Shown here in pieces: positions 50,745 to 60,483 of a DNA stretch of 64,000 bases. Under the pieces are notes generated by a model that was given only the letters and a program-made list of their open reading frames with translations, was not told the DNA's origin and did no database searches. Within the stretch, counting starts at the first letter, position 1. Each line of letters opens with the position of its first letter. Location of the stretch: the NCBI GenBank assembly GCA_905221605.1, contig CAJNDS010001513.1, forward strand, positions 166,001 through 230,000. The letters run 5' to 3'. The translations under genes and the position numbers were made by a program. The stretch is from Symbiodinium natans (lineage: Eukaryota; Sar; Dinophyceae; Suessiales; Symbiodiniaceae).

Positions 50745-50831
50745 CTGTTCAACACGAGCACGTCCGGGTCGCGGAAGAGGGCCAAAAGGATGGCCAGCAG
50801 CTGCGCCTCCCCTGGGCGAAGGTCCTTCATC
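50745..50831 (-). CDS. ABC-transporter nucleotide-binding domain: signature and Walker B exon
   Basis: Acceptor GCGCATTCTGCAG, GA donor (AACAG then GACCCC). The exon reads MKDLRPGEAQLLAILLALFR then DPDVLVLNR. This matches the ABC signature and Walker B with exact spacing: LSGGQ is replaced by LRPGE, the conserved ARALLRDP by LLALFRDP, and the LLLDE of Walker B by LVLNR. The aspartate and catalytic glutamate are thus replaced by N and R, so this site should bind ATP weakly and not hydrolyse it. ABC-like proteins with changed Walker B motifs are, to my knowledge, found in dinoflagellates; that is recollection, not a search. Membrane exons at 59.6 or 63 kb are too far away, and separated by a gene end, to belong to it with certainty. 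Confidence 0.8.
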
Positions 50832-50925
50832 CTGCAGAATGCGCTACACTTGCTTTAAGGGGTGATAGTGAAGGCATTTTATTGTGCCAAAAAAACACAT
50901 GAGCAAATAGACACATACATACATA

Positions 50926-50996
50926 TGTAGACATGTATATATATATATATGTACATGTATATGTATATAGGTATATGTATGTATGTATGTATGTTA
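50926..50996. repeat. TA/TATG microsatellite
   Basis: (TA)n, then GTATGTATGTATG. It lies inside the intron upstream of the ABC signature exon. Confidence 0.85.
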
Positions 50997-51294
50997 TACT
51001 TGATGCTCGACATGGTGCTCTAAAGTGAGGCTTCAGAGCTTGGGGCACAACCCAAGCAGGCAACGCACTCTGGCAGCCAGAGCCTCGAACGAAAACACAC
51101 CCAATCGGTTTTAGGTTTTAGGATTTAGGGTGGGTTAGGGCCCGCCTAGCTTAGACCATGGTCATCCGGATTTGGATGGAGGAGCTCTTAAATCCTAAAC
51201 CCTGAGCCCTAAAACCCTAAACCCTACATGCTAGGTTGAGTTGCATCCCTCACTCTCCCATCCCCAACTTTCGCAAAAAAAAACCCAAACCCAC

Positions 51295-51334
51295 GCGCGC
51301 CACGTCCCACCTCTTCTGCGGGTTGATTTCCAAC
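51295..51334 (-). CDS. ABC-transporter exon before the signature
   Basis: Acceptor TTCCGAGCAGCTCAG, then LEINPQKRWDVAR and a GT donor (CGC then GTGGGTTTGGG). Phase 2 at entry matches the exon at 51474. To join the signature exon in phase, the donor would have to be the GC six bases earlier (GTGGC then GCGCGTG), or an exon is missing. Assigned to the ABC gene by position and phase. Confidence 0.6.
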
Positions 51335-51473
51335 CTGAGCTGCTCGGAAACCTAAACCCCAAACCCTAAACCCTAAACCCTAAACAAGCCCTGCCCAACC
51401 CTAAACCCTACACCCTACACCCTAGACCCTAAACCCTAAACCCCAAGCCCCTCAACACCACCCCCCTCAACAC

Positions 51474-51538
51474 CTCGAAGTGCAGAGGCACAGGTGCACC
51501 AGCCGCTCGCCTATCGGAATGCCCGCAGGACAGCCATC
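51474..51538 (-). CDS. Candidate ABC-transporter exon
   Basis: Acceptor AAGGAGCTCCAG, then DGCPAGIPIGERLVHLCLCT and S plus two bases, GT donor (TCGAG then GTGTTG). In phase with the next exon. Confidence 0.6.
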
Positions 51539-52288
51539 CTGGAGCTCCTTGTGTTAAAGTGTCTTTAAGAGTGCAATGTAAGGTTTAGGGTTTAGGGTTT
51601 AGGGTTTAGGGTTTAGGGTTTAGGGTTTAAGGTTTTCAGGTTTAGGGCTTAGGATTCAAGGTTTAAGGTTTAGGGTTTAGGGTTTTCAGGTTTAGGGTTT
51701 AGGGTTTAGGGTTTAGGGTTTCAGGTTTAGGGTTTTTGGTTTAGGGTTTGTAGGGCTTCTAGGGGTTGCAGGGTTTCTAAGGGCAAGCTCCTTCTTAAAG
51801 TGTTTAGAATGCGTTATAAGGTTTAGGGTTTAGGGTTTCGAGGTTCAGGGTGTAGGGTTTAGAGGTTCAGGAGGGGTTGAGGGTTTCTGGGGCTTCGGGG
51901 GCTTCTGGGGCTTCTATAGGGTTTTTAGGGTTAGGCTCCTTTTGAAGTGTTTATATGTGTACTCTCGGGTTTACGGTTCATAGGGTTTATAGGGTTTACA
52001 GGGTTTATAGGGTTTATAGGGCTTAGAGGGTTTAAAGGGTTTAGAGGGTGTTTGGGGATTGTAGGGTTCATAAGATTTGTAGGGACTGTAGGGTTTATAG
52101 GGTTTAGGGTATCAGGTCCTGGGTTCAGGGTAAGGCGTACACAGCTTCCGGGGTTTAGGGCTTTCCTTGCTTTCGGGAGTAGAGACTTCGGCTTTGGGGC
52201 AACGAGTGGTTACTGAAGCTTGGAGTCTGTGACAGTTTTTTGGAATAGAATGCACACTGCCTCGTTGGGAGGAACAAAAGCTTCGGGG

Positions 52289-52387
52289 CTAAGGGCCTGG
52301 AGGGGTCATCACATTGAGCTCTCTACTGCTTTGGTGGCTTGGGCGGATGAGCTTGCAACACTCTTGCGTGGTATAGCATGTGTGCCT
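52289..52387 (-). CDS. Candidate exon, possible end
   Basis: Excellent acceptor GGGCTTTCTGTCCGCAG, then RHTCYTTQECCKLIRPSHQS and SRELNVMTPPGP to a TAG at 52289. The plus strand holds an 87-codon ORF of good quality (52220-52483), so strand is not secure. Confidence 0.4.
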   Translation of the reverse strand, partial: RHTCYTTQECCKLIRPSHQSSRELNVMTPPGP

Positions 52388-52562
52388 CTGCGGACAGAAA
52401 GCCCAAAAACCCTAAAACGCCGGGCGACCGCAACCAAGCATGCTCTCGCAGATCTGATGCACCCGAAACCCTATAAACCCTAAACTCTGATGCATGAAGC
52501 TGTCTGGGACCAACGTTTCTAGGTCTTAGGGATTGTGGCGATTGTGGTCTTTAGGGTATATA

Positions 52563-52687
52563 CTACTATTGCTCAAGAAGACCCCCCCCCCCCCAAAAAA
52601 AAAAAAAAAAGGAACCTTCTTAGCCATATAAGGGTAATACAGGGAATATTGTCTTTTGTGATTTTGGGGTTCTTAAGCAAATAGTAG
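52563..52687. mobile_element. MITE, family A
   Basis: CTACTATTGCTCAAGAAGACCCC and GGGGTTCTTAAGCAAATAGTAG bound 125 bases with long C and A runs. The flanks TATA and CATA may be a degenerate target duplication. Confidence 0.85.
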
Positions 52688-52937
52688 CATACGGGGAGGG
52701 GGCGGGGGGAGGGGGGGGGTTCGAGGCGAGAGGTTTGGCATAAAGAAGGGGGCGAGTATAGTATAGGGTAAGAAGGGCTAGAAGCCCTCAACGTCCCTAG
52801 AGTGAGAGCGTTTAAGTCATAAGTTAGACCTATACGGTTTACAACCCTAAACCCTAAACCCGAAACCCTAAACCCTAAACCCTATGGGGTTTACAACGGG
52901 GTTTAAGGTGTGGGGTTTAGGGTTTCTCCTCCATCAC

Positions 52938-53008
52938 CTTGGTGTGGGGAGTTCTCAGTGCCACGGCAGGCACGTAGCCCACGCGGATGCCCTCAATGGC
53001 CAAGGGCG
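52938..53008 (-). CDS. Candidate exon
   Basis: Follows GCTTTCGAAG and reads LAIEGIRVGYVPAVALRTPH then TK, with a GT donor (ACCAAG then GTGATGG). The frame stays open for six more codons (VMEEKP). Very natural composition. Confidence 0.7.
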
Positions 53009-53358
53009 CTTCGAAAGCTTATAAGGGAACCTGTTTTTAGGGTTTAGGGTTTAGGTGTTACGGTTTAGGGTTTTGGGTTTAGGGTTTAATGGAACTGTCA
53101 TTCCCCTCTTCCTAGCTGAGTGCTGTGTGGAAATCTGTAGCAATTAAAATGGTGCCCTTTTTGGCTTTAAGGGGATTACAAGGGGACCCAACCCTAAACA
53201 AAGGAAATAAGGGCCTACTCCGGGCCCTAGTGTATATAAGAGATTTCGGAGGGAGCAAGGCTGAGGGCCGCTGGCCTTTTGCCACTAGTAATCTTGTGCC
53301 ACTTGCACCACCCCAGTCGGGAACTGAAGAATCACTCCGAAATCCGGACCTGAGGACC

Positions 53359-53414
53359 TCAAGCCTCTTCCTTCCTTAAGAAGAAGCCCTCGAGCTGCAC
53401 CTGGCTGCAGGTCA
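53359..53414 (-). CDS. Terminal exon of the 53-59 kb gene
   Basis: Follows TTTCAAAG and reads, after a split L codon, TCSQVQLEGFFLRKEEA to TGA at 53359-53361. In phase with the two exons before it. Good evidence for a gene end. Confidence 0.75.
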
Positions 53415-53470
53415 CTTTGAAAACGGCCCTACTAAGCCACCAAACTAATTGTGGAGGATGGCTGCAGGTC
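53415..53470 (-). other. 56-base GA-AG intron with direct repeat
   Basis: On the minus strand it starts GACCTGCAGCCATCC and ends TTTTCAAAG, followed by TGACCTGCAGCCAGG. The string GACCTGCAGCCA is therefore present at the donor and just after the acceptor. It contains no telomere-like DNA, so duplication at splice sites is not confined to repeat introns. Confidence 0.65.
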
Positions 53471-53510
53471 GATACATCCGCCCAAAGTGGAGCATTTTCA
53501 GCTCGCTCAC
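53471..53510 (-). CDS. Exon of the 53-59 kb gene
   Basis: Strong acceptor CTGCCGCTGCGTTCAG, then VSELKMLHFGRMY plus one base, with a GA donor (TATC then GACCTG). Phase 0 at entry, phase 1 at exit. Confidence 0.75.
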
Positions 53511-53674
53511 CTGAACGCAGCGGCAGTTTTTTTTTTTTGGGGGGGGGGGCTTTCAGGATCTAAGACCCTTCATGACAAGGACGTAAACTCTGAACCCTAA
53601 ACTCTGCACCCTAAACCCTAAACCTCAAACCCGAAACCCTATACCCTAAACCCTAAACCCTGAACCCTAAACGC

Positions 53675-53822
53675 CTGCTCTCGAAGCCGCAGTTGCCCCC
53701 TTCCCCTTAGAGGCCCAGACAACTCGATGAATGGCTTAAGGTTTGCACATGGTGATAGGTCAAGAACCCGCGTGCAAAGAGACGTGCACAAAAGGAGCCA
53801 GGTGTCCTTGCGCAACGCAAAC
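53675..53822 (-). CDS. Exon of the 53-59 kb gene
   Basis: Acceptor AGCAACTACGCAG, then a 49-codon frame with FALRKDTWLLLCTSLCTRVL and DLSPCANLKPFIELSGPLRG, and a GC donor (GCAG then GCGTTTAGGG). A separate 69-codon minus ORF in another frame (53707-53916) is less protein-like. With its two successors it gives 80 codons in one frame plus a stop. Confidence 0.75.
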
Positions 53823-54239
53823 CTGCGTAGTTGCTGAGTCCATAAGCCCCCAAAAAGCGTACGCTTTGGGTTCTATAGGGGATTGTAGTATCCCAAAAAG
53901 TGTAAAGTGTGCTCACTCAGCTACTAAGCCTGGCAGTATATCCTGCCTGCTGCGAGAAGGCTTCGTCCGAAGATTATGCAACAGCCTAGATCCTCTGACT
54001 TGATCTGCGTCACTTTGCCCATGTAAACCCTAAACCCAACCCAAGCCAAGACGGCCTAAGCCCATCTCATGGAACTGAGAGCACTCAAGCTGACTGTAGA
54101 GGCTAATCACTTCTTGAAGCCAAGTCGTAATGAATCACCCCCGACATCTACTCTTAGGCCCAGTAAGAATCTACGCTGAAGTCGACTGGATCAAAAAAAA
54201 CGGGGCACTAAACCCCCAAACCCCAAAAGAAAACCTTAT

Positions 54240-54421
54240 AACATCGAAAAGTAATACTCTAAAAGGTCGAACCGAGGCGCCTGAGTGAAAAAGTTGACCA
54301 GCTCCTTCTCCTTCCAGCAGGGTGGGGGAGTTTACAGCCCACGCCTGCTGCCTGAACCCCTTGAGAAGCTCAGGAATCATCACCCGCCGTAGCACGACAC
54401 AGCGGCAGCCCCTGCCCCAGC
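54240..54421 (-). CDS. Candidate exon of the 53-59 kb gene
   Basis: Follows TTTAGGAGACAAG; the frame has RVMIPELLKGFRQQAWAVNS and TLLEGEGAGQLFHSG. A donor at GGC|GTGGGC (after RQQ) would join the next exon in phase and place the second half in the intron. The upstream part (RGCRCVVLRR) is strongly protein-like. Confidence 0.6.
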
Positions 54422-54790
54422 CTTGTCTCCTAAACCCTAAACCCCAAACCCCAAACCCCAAACCCTAAACCCCAAACCCTAAACCCTAAACCTTGTTGGG
54501 CACATTGAGCCTCCAGCATGGCGAGCTGGAGCTTCCCTCAAAATCCGCTGAATCTCCTACACCCTGTACGCTAAATGCCAAGCCTATGGAGCTTGTGGAG
54601 GGTCCTGGGTGCTCGACACGCGAACTGCACCGCCCAGTGGGATGGTGAAGCTTCGATGGACAATCCTCCGGCTCTGCTCTTCCGATTTTTGTTGGGAGGT
54701 TTGGGGTCTTTGGGGGGTTCAGAATTGCTTCGCCTTTCAGGAAGCCTTGGGCTAAAGGTGGCCATGGGATTGCAGCATCGCCTCAAGCGT

Positions 54791-54792
<2 letters not shown>

Positions 54793-54843
<51 letters not shown>

Positions 54844-55050
54844 TGTGTGGGTGTGCGTGTGCGTGTGCGTGTGCGTGTGCGTGTGCGTGTGCGTGTGCGT
54901 GTGCGTGTGCGTGTGCGTGTGCGTGTGCGTGTGCGTGTGCGCGTGCGCGTGCGCGTGCGCGTGCGCGTGCGGGCGCGTGTGCGTGTGCGTGTGCGTGTGC
55001 GTGTGCGTGTGCGTGCGTGTGTGTGTGTGTGGGTGTGTGTGTGTGTGTAT
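54793..55050. repeat. GT / GTGCGT microsatellite, 258 bases
   Basis: Begins as (GT)n, becomes (GTGCGT)n, then (GTGCGC)n, then back. Alternating purine-pyrimidine, so it could take up left-handed (Z) DNA. All ORFs through it (C/V, A/H, R/V repeats) are artefacts. Confidence 0.95.
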
Positions 55051-56121
55051 TCGTGTATGTATCGTGTCTTATAAAAGATGGTTCATGTTTTGTGCTTCGT
55101 CTGCTGCGGGGCGAGGGCGGTGTGGGAACACAGCCTGGTACAGTGTGTCGAGCAACAGACACGGCGGTTCTTTGACTAAGAGACTTAAGGATTTGAGCTT
55201 TAGGGGAAATATGGTTAACCCTGAACCCTACACCCTAAACCATAAACCCTAAACCCCAAAAAGGGCAACAGGGTACCATGGGGGGGGGGGGCGGGGGTAA
55301 GGGGCATAAGGTTTAGCAGGATTGGGAGGGCGCCCTCCCTATGGTCCTGGATTTATGCCGCGCGAGTTCGGTCTGCTCTTTGCCATCACATCCTCACCCG
55401 GCGGATGTAAGAGTGTATGGTGTAGGGTTTAGGGTTTGGGGTTTGGGGTTTAGGGTTTGGGGTTCAAGTTGCTGCTCGAAATAGCCAAGTCGCCGCCATT
55501 TCAGGCTGTTACTTGCAGAGACTAAGAAGCAAAGCCGGTGTGGCAATGTTGCGTACGGGAACAGCCGAACCAGAAGCAGCGAGTAGAGAGTCAGACACCT
55601 ATAGGAATCGTAGCTGAAGGAAACCGTCTACAAGAGAGACCACAAGCACAAAATACTCGCAGGTCTCTGAATGCGGCCCAAGACGAGTGGGGTTGTGAAC
55701 AACGCCAGAAACATCAGGTACGAAAGGGGCCTTCATACTTAGAATCGGGTTTGGGGGGGTAAGCGGACCGAAGTTTGATGCCTTTAAGGTGAAACAAGAA
55801 TAGGGTAGTTTATTCGTATAGGGACCATAAGGGAATACCACTAGTACTTATTCCGACCCCTATAGTAATATCAGTATATGTATGAGCAATGCAAATACTT
55901 CGTGGCAGGTGCATCCATAGCCGATCGGAGCTCACTTGCCTTACACCCTGAACCCTCCAACCGTAACGAACCCTCTAGCTCCTCTAGATCCACTACTTAA
56001 AGCCTCTAAATCCTCTACATCCCCAGTCTGAACCCTAAACCCTTCTAGCTGAGTAAATCTCTGAACCCTCTAAATCCTCTAAATCCCCACTCTGTACCCT
56101 AAACCCGTCTAGCTGGGCAGC

Positions 56122-56165
56122 CATCCGCGTAGTCGTCGCCCTTCTCGAAGCGGATCTCGTTCGAC
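56122..56165 (-). CDS. Exon of the 53-59 kb gene
   Basis: Acceptor GGAGGGCGGGTTCAG, then SNEIRFEKGDDYAD and a GC donor (GATG then GCTGCCC). The plus strand offers nothing comparable, so strand is well supported here. Confidence 0.7.
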
Positions 56166-56706
56166 CTGAACCCGCCCTCCCTATCACAACAAGCACTTCA
56201 ACGACACTTCTATCGGGTTTAGGGTTTAGGGTTTAGGGTTTAGGGCTAGGGTTTGCACAAGCTCGTGGTTGGGGTGCCACGCCGACTTCTGCCGAGCGCC
56301 ACCCTGAGTTTGAATCTCATCCCCCACTCCTTCAAAACTGGCCTGGACTGTGGGGCCCCCGACTCAGATCTCGGGCCCTTTAGGGTGCGCACTCCCAGTG
56401 TCAACCAAGTAAGTGCTAGAAACATAAAGCGTCCCGAAAACGATCATGGAATTTCTACGATGTGGCAGCTTCTGCTCAGAAATGCCCAGACAAGATCTGC
56501 AAGAGCCCATCAGGCAATGGTACGTGACTGAATCATTGAATCCGCAGCCTGAGTAGAATCCCAGCCGCACAGGTGCTCGATATGGAGCCCGAAAACCGGA
56601 AACCCCAAACCCTAAAGCCCCAAGGCTGTCCAAGAAATGCCCTCAACGCGGCCTAACCCTAAACCCTAAACCCAAAACCCAAAACCCTAAACCCTAAACC
56701 CTAGAC

Positions 56707-56817
56707 CCCTGAGTCCGATGCCCGTGGGCGCGGAACACGTGCGACCCGCTAGACTTCAATGTGGACTTCTCGGGGAGGTTCACCAAGGAGACGAACCTCG
56801 AGCTTCTCTGAGGGTAC
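56707..56817 (-). CDS. Candidate exon, strand uncertain
   Basis: Acceptor GGTACCCTCAG, then SSRFVSLVNLPEKSTLKSSG and SHVFRAHGHRTQG to GTCTAGGG. The plus strand reads DFNVDFSGRFTKETNLELL to a TGA and is at least as protein-like. Confidence 0.4.
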
Positions 56818-57160
56818 CCAGGGGGTCCACATGGAATTATAGATACCACAAAAACATATTTGGTATGGTTTTTGGGGTCCCGAATTCCATACTTGCACAA
56901 TTCCACCTCCAAACCTTCCAGCACTTACTCCTAACCCTAAACCCTAAACCCTAAACCCTACACCCTAAACCCTAAACCCTAAACCCTAAACCCTAAACCC
57001 TAAACGCTAGACCCTAGACCCTAGACCCTAAACCCTAAACCCTAAACCCTAAACCCTAAACCCTAAACCCTAAACCCTAAACCCCAACCCGAAACCCCCC
57101 CCCCCCCCCCCAAAAAAAAAAAAAAATTGACGAAGTGGGGGTGGGCTCTGTGGAGCTCAC

Positions 57161-57226
57161 GGCTTGGGAGGCATCAGAGCTTCCGTCAAGCTCCGGCCCC
57201 ACAGCAAAGACCACCAACGCTCAATT
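57161..57226 (-). CDS. Exon of the 53-59 kb gene
   Basis: Acceptor ACCCATTCTAACAG, then IERWWSLLWGRSLTEALMPP and a GT donor (AAGCC then GTGAGCTCC). Both splice sites are close to consensus. Confidence 0.7.
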
Positions 57227-57254
57227 CTGTTAGAATGGGTCAGGGCTTGGGGTT

Positions 57255-57538
57255 TACCTAGACCTTCCAGAACCTGAAAAATTGTAGGTTCTTGAAAATA
57301 ACCGGGTTTTGCAACTCAAAACTGGGTTCTTGGCGAAAGCCCCGAACCCATATTTAAAATACGGGTTTTGTACGGGTAAAATACGGGTTTTGTACGGGTA
57401 AAATACGGGTTGCGGGCTCTTGCTCAAGAGCGAAACCCGGTTTTGCGGCAGGAAACCGGGTTTTTCTTAGCTATGTCCTTCAAAACCGGGTTTCTCGCAA
57501 AGAACCTACAATTTTTCAGGTTCTAGAAGGTCTAGGTA
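57255..57538. mobile_element. Inverted-repeat element, family G, inside telomere-like DNA
   Basis: TACCTAGACCTTCCAGAACC at one end and its reverse complement (one mismatch) at the other; arms of about 38 bases around 284 bases. The centre has tandem AAATACGGGTTTTGTACGGG units and AACCGGGTTT words. Outside, GGGGTTT lies on the left and GGGTTTAGGG on the right, so it may have inserted into a telomere-like tract. Confidence 0.85.
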
Positions 57539-57539
57539 G

Positions 57540-57697
57540 GGTTTAGGGTTTAGGGTTTAGGGTTTAGGGTTTAGGGTTTAGGGTTTAGGGTTTAGGGTTT
57601 AGGGTTGAGGGTTGAGGGTTGAGGGTTTAGGGTTTAGGGTTTAGGGTTTAGGGTTTAGGGGTTAGGGTTTAGGGTTTAGGGTTTAGGGTTTAGGGCC
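57540..57697. repeat. TTTAGGG array beside the family G element
   Basis: About 22 units with a cluster of TTGAGGG variants at 57603-57625. It starts within two bases of the element's right end. Confidence 0.95.
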
Positions 57698-58188
57698 GAT
57701 AGAACCCTTGCCCCACGTCCAAAAAACCCAAGGCCTAACCCCTACAACACAAAACCCCAAACCCCGCATATGGGGGGTGGGGGGGAAAGGGTTTCGGTTT
57801 TGGCCCTCTAAGCCCTCAAAAGGCTTCTAAGTTCGAAAAGCATGATGAGCCAACGAACACCCCATGAACCCCAGCAAGCCTTTGTACACCCGGAACGGCC
57901 CGGCCCCCCCCGTACAGCAACAGTCTCCGCATGACCTGGTGACAACAAAGGTATGGACCCACTATGAAGCCACGAGTGCTGCAATTCGGGCCTTAAACCC
58001 TACACCCCCCAGACCACCGACCCGACGCAGATACCCTGGACCCAACGCTGAATCTTGAAATCTCGGGCATTTAGCGTAGCGAGGGTTTTGTTTTGGATTC
58101 CTGGAAAGCAAAAAAAGGGCCCTAAACCCTAAACCCCAAACCCCAAACCCTAAACCCGAAACCCCACAAATTCAAAACCCCCGAACTC

Positions 58189-58285
58189 CCGTCTTCCGGC
58201 CATGTTTCTGCTCGAGCCCCACGCTGGCGGAGAACATCTTGATCAGAGATGAGATGACCTTCTCCAGGTACTTTCCTCGCGTGGA
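58189..58285 (-). CDS. Exon of the 53-59 kb gene
   Basis: Follows ACATCTCTAGAG and reads STRGKYLEKVISSLIKMFSA then SVGLEQKHGRKT with a GA donor (ACGG then GAGTTCG). An amphipathic helix followed by a basic turn; very protein-like. Confidence 0.75.
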
Positions 58286-58600
58286 CTCTAGAGATGTTGG
58301 ATGCAGGTTTTGGGGGGTCTAAACCCTAAACCCTAAACCCTAAACCCTAAACCCTATACGCACCCTGAACCCTAAACCCTAAACCCTAAACCCTAAACCC
58401 TAGGGACCCTAAAGCCTAAAACCCTAAGCCGAAACTATCGTCTGGTCTGTTATCTTCGCTCGCCAAAGCCTTGGGAACCCGAAGGCCTTCTTGGGCTTGG
58501 GGGGGGGGCACCCTATCTACAACCCTGAACTCCTTTCGACTCCCTCACCCCCCCGCCCCAAAAAAAAACTCCTAAGCCCTAAACCCTAAACCCTAAACCC

Positions 58601-58655
58601 TGAAAGCAGCCAAGGAGCCGCAGCTGGAGAAGACTTTCCTGGGGCGCTTAAGGGC
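58601..58655 (-). CDS. Candidate exon
   Basis: Acceptor GACCCCTTTCAG, then ALKRPRKVFSSCGSLAAF and a donor at the TTTAGGG edge. The plus strand gives QGAAAGEDFPGALKGLKGVL with a GTAAGG donor, so strand is unsure. Confidence 0.45.
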
Positions 58656-58973
58656 CTGAAAGGGGTCTTGGTAAGGGTTGAAGCTCAGACTTTCAGGGAT
58701 TTGGGGTTTGGGGTTTGGGGTTTAGGGTTTAGGGTTAGGGTTTAGGGTTTTGGGGTTTAGGGTTTTAGGGTTTTCGGATTTAGGGTCCTAAAGTAGGCAG
58801 GGGACGATGCATGCGCGGAAAGGCGCTTTGAGCAAAGTGCTCGGAACCTGGGAACCGATAGCAGGGCAACTGTTGAGGTCAAAGCTAGGTCTAGGGTTTA
58901 GGGTTTAGGGTTCAGGGTTTAGGGTTTAGCCAAGCTTGGGGATTGGGGTTTAGGGTTCAAAAAAAAGTGCTGC

Positions 58974-59024
58974 CAAGTCTCAGCTGGAAGACGAAGTCGC
59001 CGGATTGGAAGGCGTCCGACCCTG
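58974..59024 (-). CDS. Exon of the 53-59 kb gene
   Basis: Acceptor CTACTCTGTAG, then GSDAFQSGDFVFQLRL and a GC donor (CTTG then GCAGCAC). The frame is open for a few more codons (GSTFFEP). A competing ORF (58919-59215) shares the DNA in another frame. Confidence 0.6.
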
Positions 59025-59583
59025 CTACAGAGTAGAGTCTGGCGATAATGTACTGTGGGGGTTTCCCAAAATAGGGGTACCCCTGTAATACCCCATATAG
59101 AACCCCCTGAACGGGACCCCCAGAAAGGGCACTCCCTGTCTTCGTAAAGCCCCCAAATCTGAGCTCTGGGTATCAGTGCGCTGAGACCCGCCATCTGACA
59201 AGAATCACGAGACACCCCCCGGCTGCTTCGCGTTCCAACAAATGGCTTTACAAAAACAGGGGACCCCTAATCTTAACTGAACTTGGAACCCTAGCAGTAG
59301 CTGTACTTTTTGCTGTTTCTTCGGAATTACAGTACCCAAAAACAAAAAAACCATTCCCAAGCATCCCTAAGTATTGTAGACCCTCAAAAAGTAAGATTCC
59401 CTCATCATGGCGATCCAATGAGGTACCCCTAGCATCATAACCCCACCCCCCCCCCCATAAAGAGAGGTACGTACCGGAGGCAGCATCGCCGAGTTTCAAA
59501 CTCAGGTCACCCAGCCATGTAGGCTTTAGCTTAGGGTGGTATAGGGTTTAGGCTTAGGGTCTCCAAAAAAAAAATTCCCGCAC

Positions 59584-59677
59584 TTGCGGTCGTCCTTCGC
59601 GGCGGCTCTTCAATAACGCGGCGGTGCCCAGAACCAAGATCAGGATGCGCACAAGGTTCGTGATCCACTTGGTAAAC
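59584..59677 (-). CDS. Exon with a membrane segment, 53-59 kb gene
   Basis: Acceptor GCCGCCTCAGCAG, then FTKWITNLVRILILVLGTAA and LLKSRREGRPQ with a GT donor (CGCAA then GTGCGGG). One clear transmembrane helix followed by a positively charged loop, which by the positive-inside rule would lie in the cytosol. Confidence 0.75.
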
Positions 59678-60320
59678 CTGCTGAGGCGGCAGCTCGCAAA
59701 ACAGGCCTCTCTTGGGGAACCTTCAACTTAAAGCTGAAATATGAAACCCTAAACCCTAAACCCTAAACCCAGAAGGGATCCTAAGTCAGCACAAGGGCAT
59801 GTGTGTGGGGTTTAGGGTTTAGGGTTGAGGGTTTTGGGTTTAGGGTTTGGAGGCATCTTCCAGAGAACCGCGCGGTATCTGGTTGCGCTTCGGGAGGAGA
59901 AGGGCATGCGACGAACAGGAGTCTTTTCCCCTTGGTAGCCCAGCAGCCATATCATAATAAGGGCACCCGTTTTTTGAGTTGGTCTGTCGGAAGATTCACC
60001 GCTCGAACTTGCTGTAACGATCGTAAACAAGCAGCGGCTTGTTCGCAATAATTCTTATAATTTGCTTGTTGACTCCGGGGACTGGGGATCAGGGGAACGC
60101 AGCACGCGGCGGAACATGTATCTGCCACATCCAATAAACCTCAATACTCAAACTCTCAGGCAGGCATACCCTGGGACACTATGGGACGCAAGCTGGGCAA
60201 GAACAAAGGTCCGGCAAAGGATCCACATTTTGATGTCAATGCCTCTTGTTATACTTCCGGAGGTCCTGATAAACCTAGACAGGTGAGGTGCAACTAAGGG
60301 TCATTCTACATACCATGAGT

Positions 60321-60483
60321 TCAGGGGTCATCCCAGATATCCACCTTGAAGGTGTACCATTCGTTCCCACACTTCGGTAAATGTGCAGCTGTGCCGCCAG
60401 ACTGTGTCGTTGCTGAAGTCCCGGGCTTTCACGTGGAAAGTTGTGAAGAACTTGGACTCGGCGGTGAAACGCATGTCCAGCCT
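60321..60483 (-). CDS. Terminal exon with probable one-base frameshift
   Basis: Follows ATGGGAAACCAG and reads LDMRFTAESKFFTTFHVKAR then DFSNDTVWRHSCTFTEV. The same frame then gives WERMVHLQ and a stop at 60332-60334. Moving one base at GTGTGG gives instead GNEWYTFKVDIWDDP and TGA at 60321, a far better ending. The whole resembles a beta-sandwich domain. Either a real frameshift, an unseen intron or a sequencing error. Confidence 0.65.

Noticed and set aside
54575-55252. A 225-codon plus-strand ORF, the longest of its kind here
   Set aside because: More than half is C/V repeats translated from the GT microsatellite. The first 70 codons are plausible but no better than the antisense frame.
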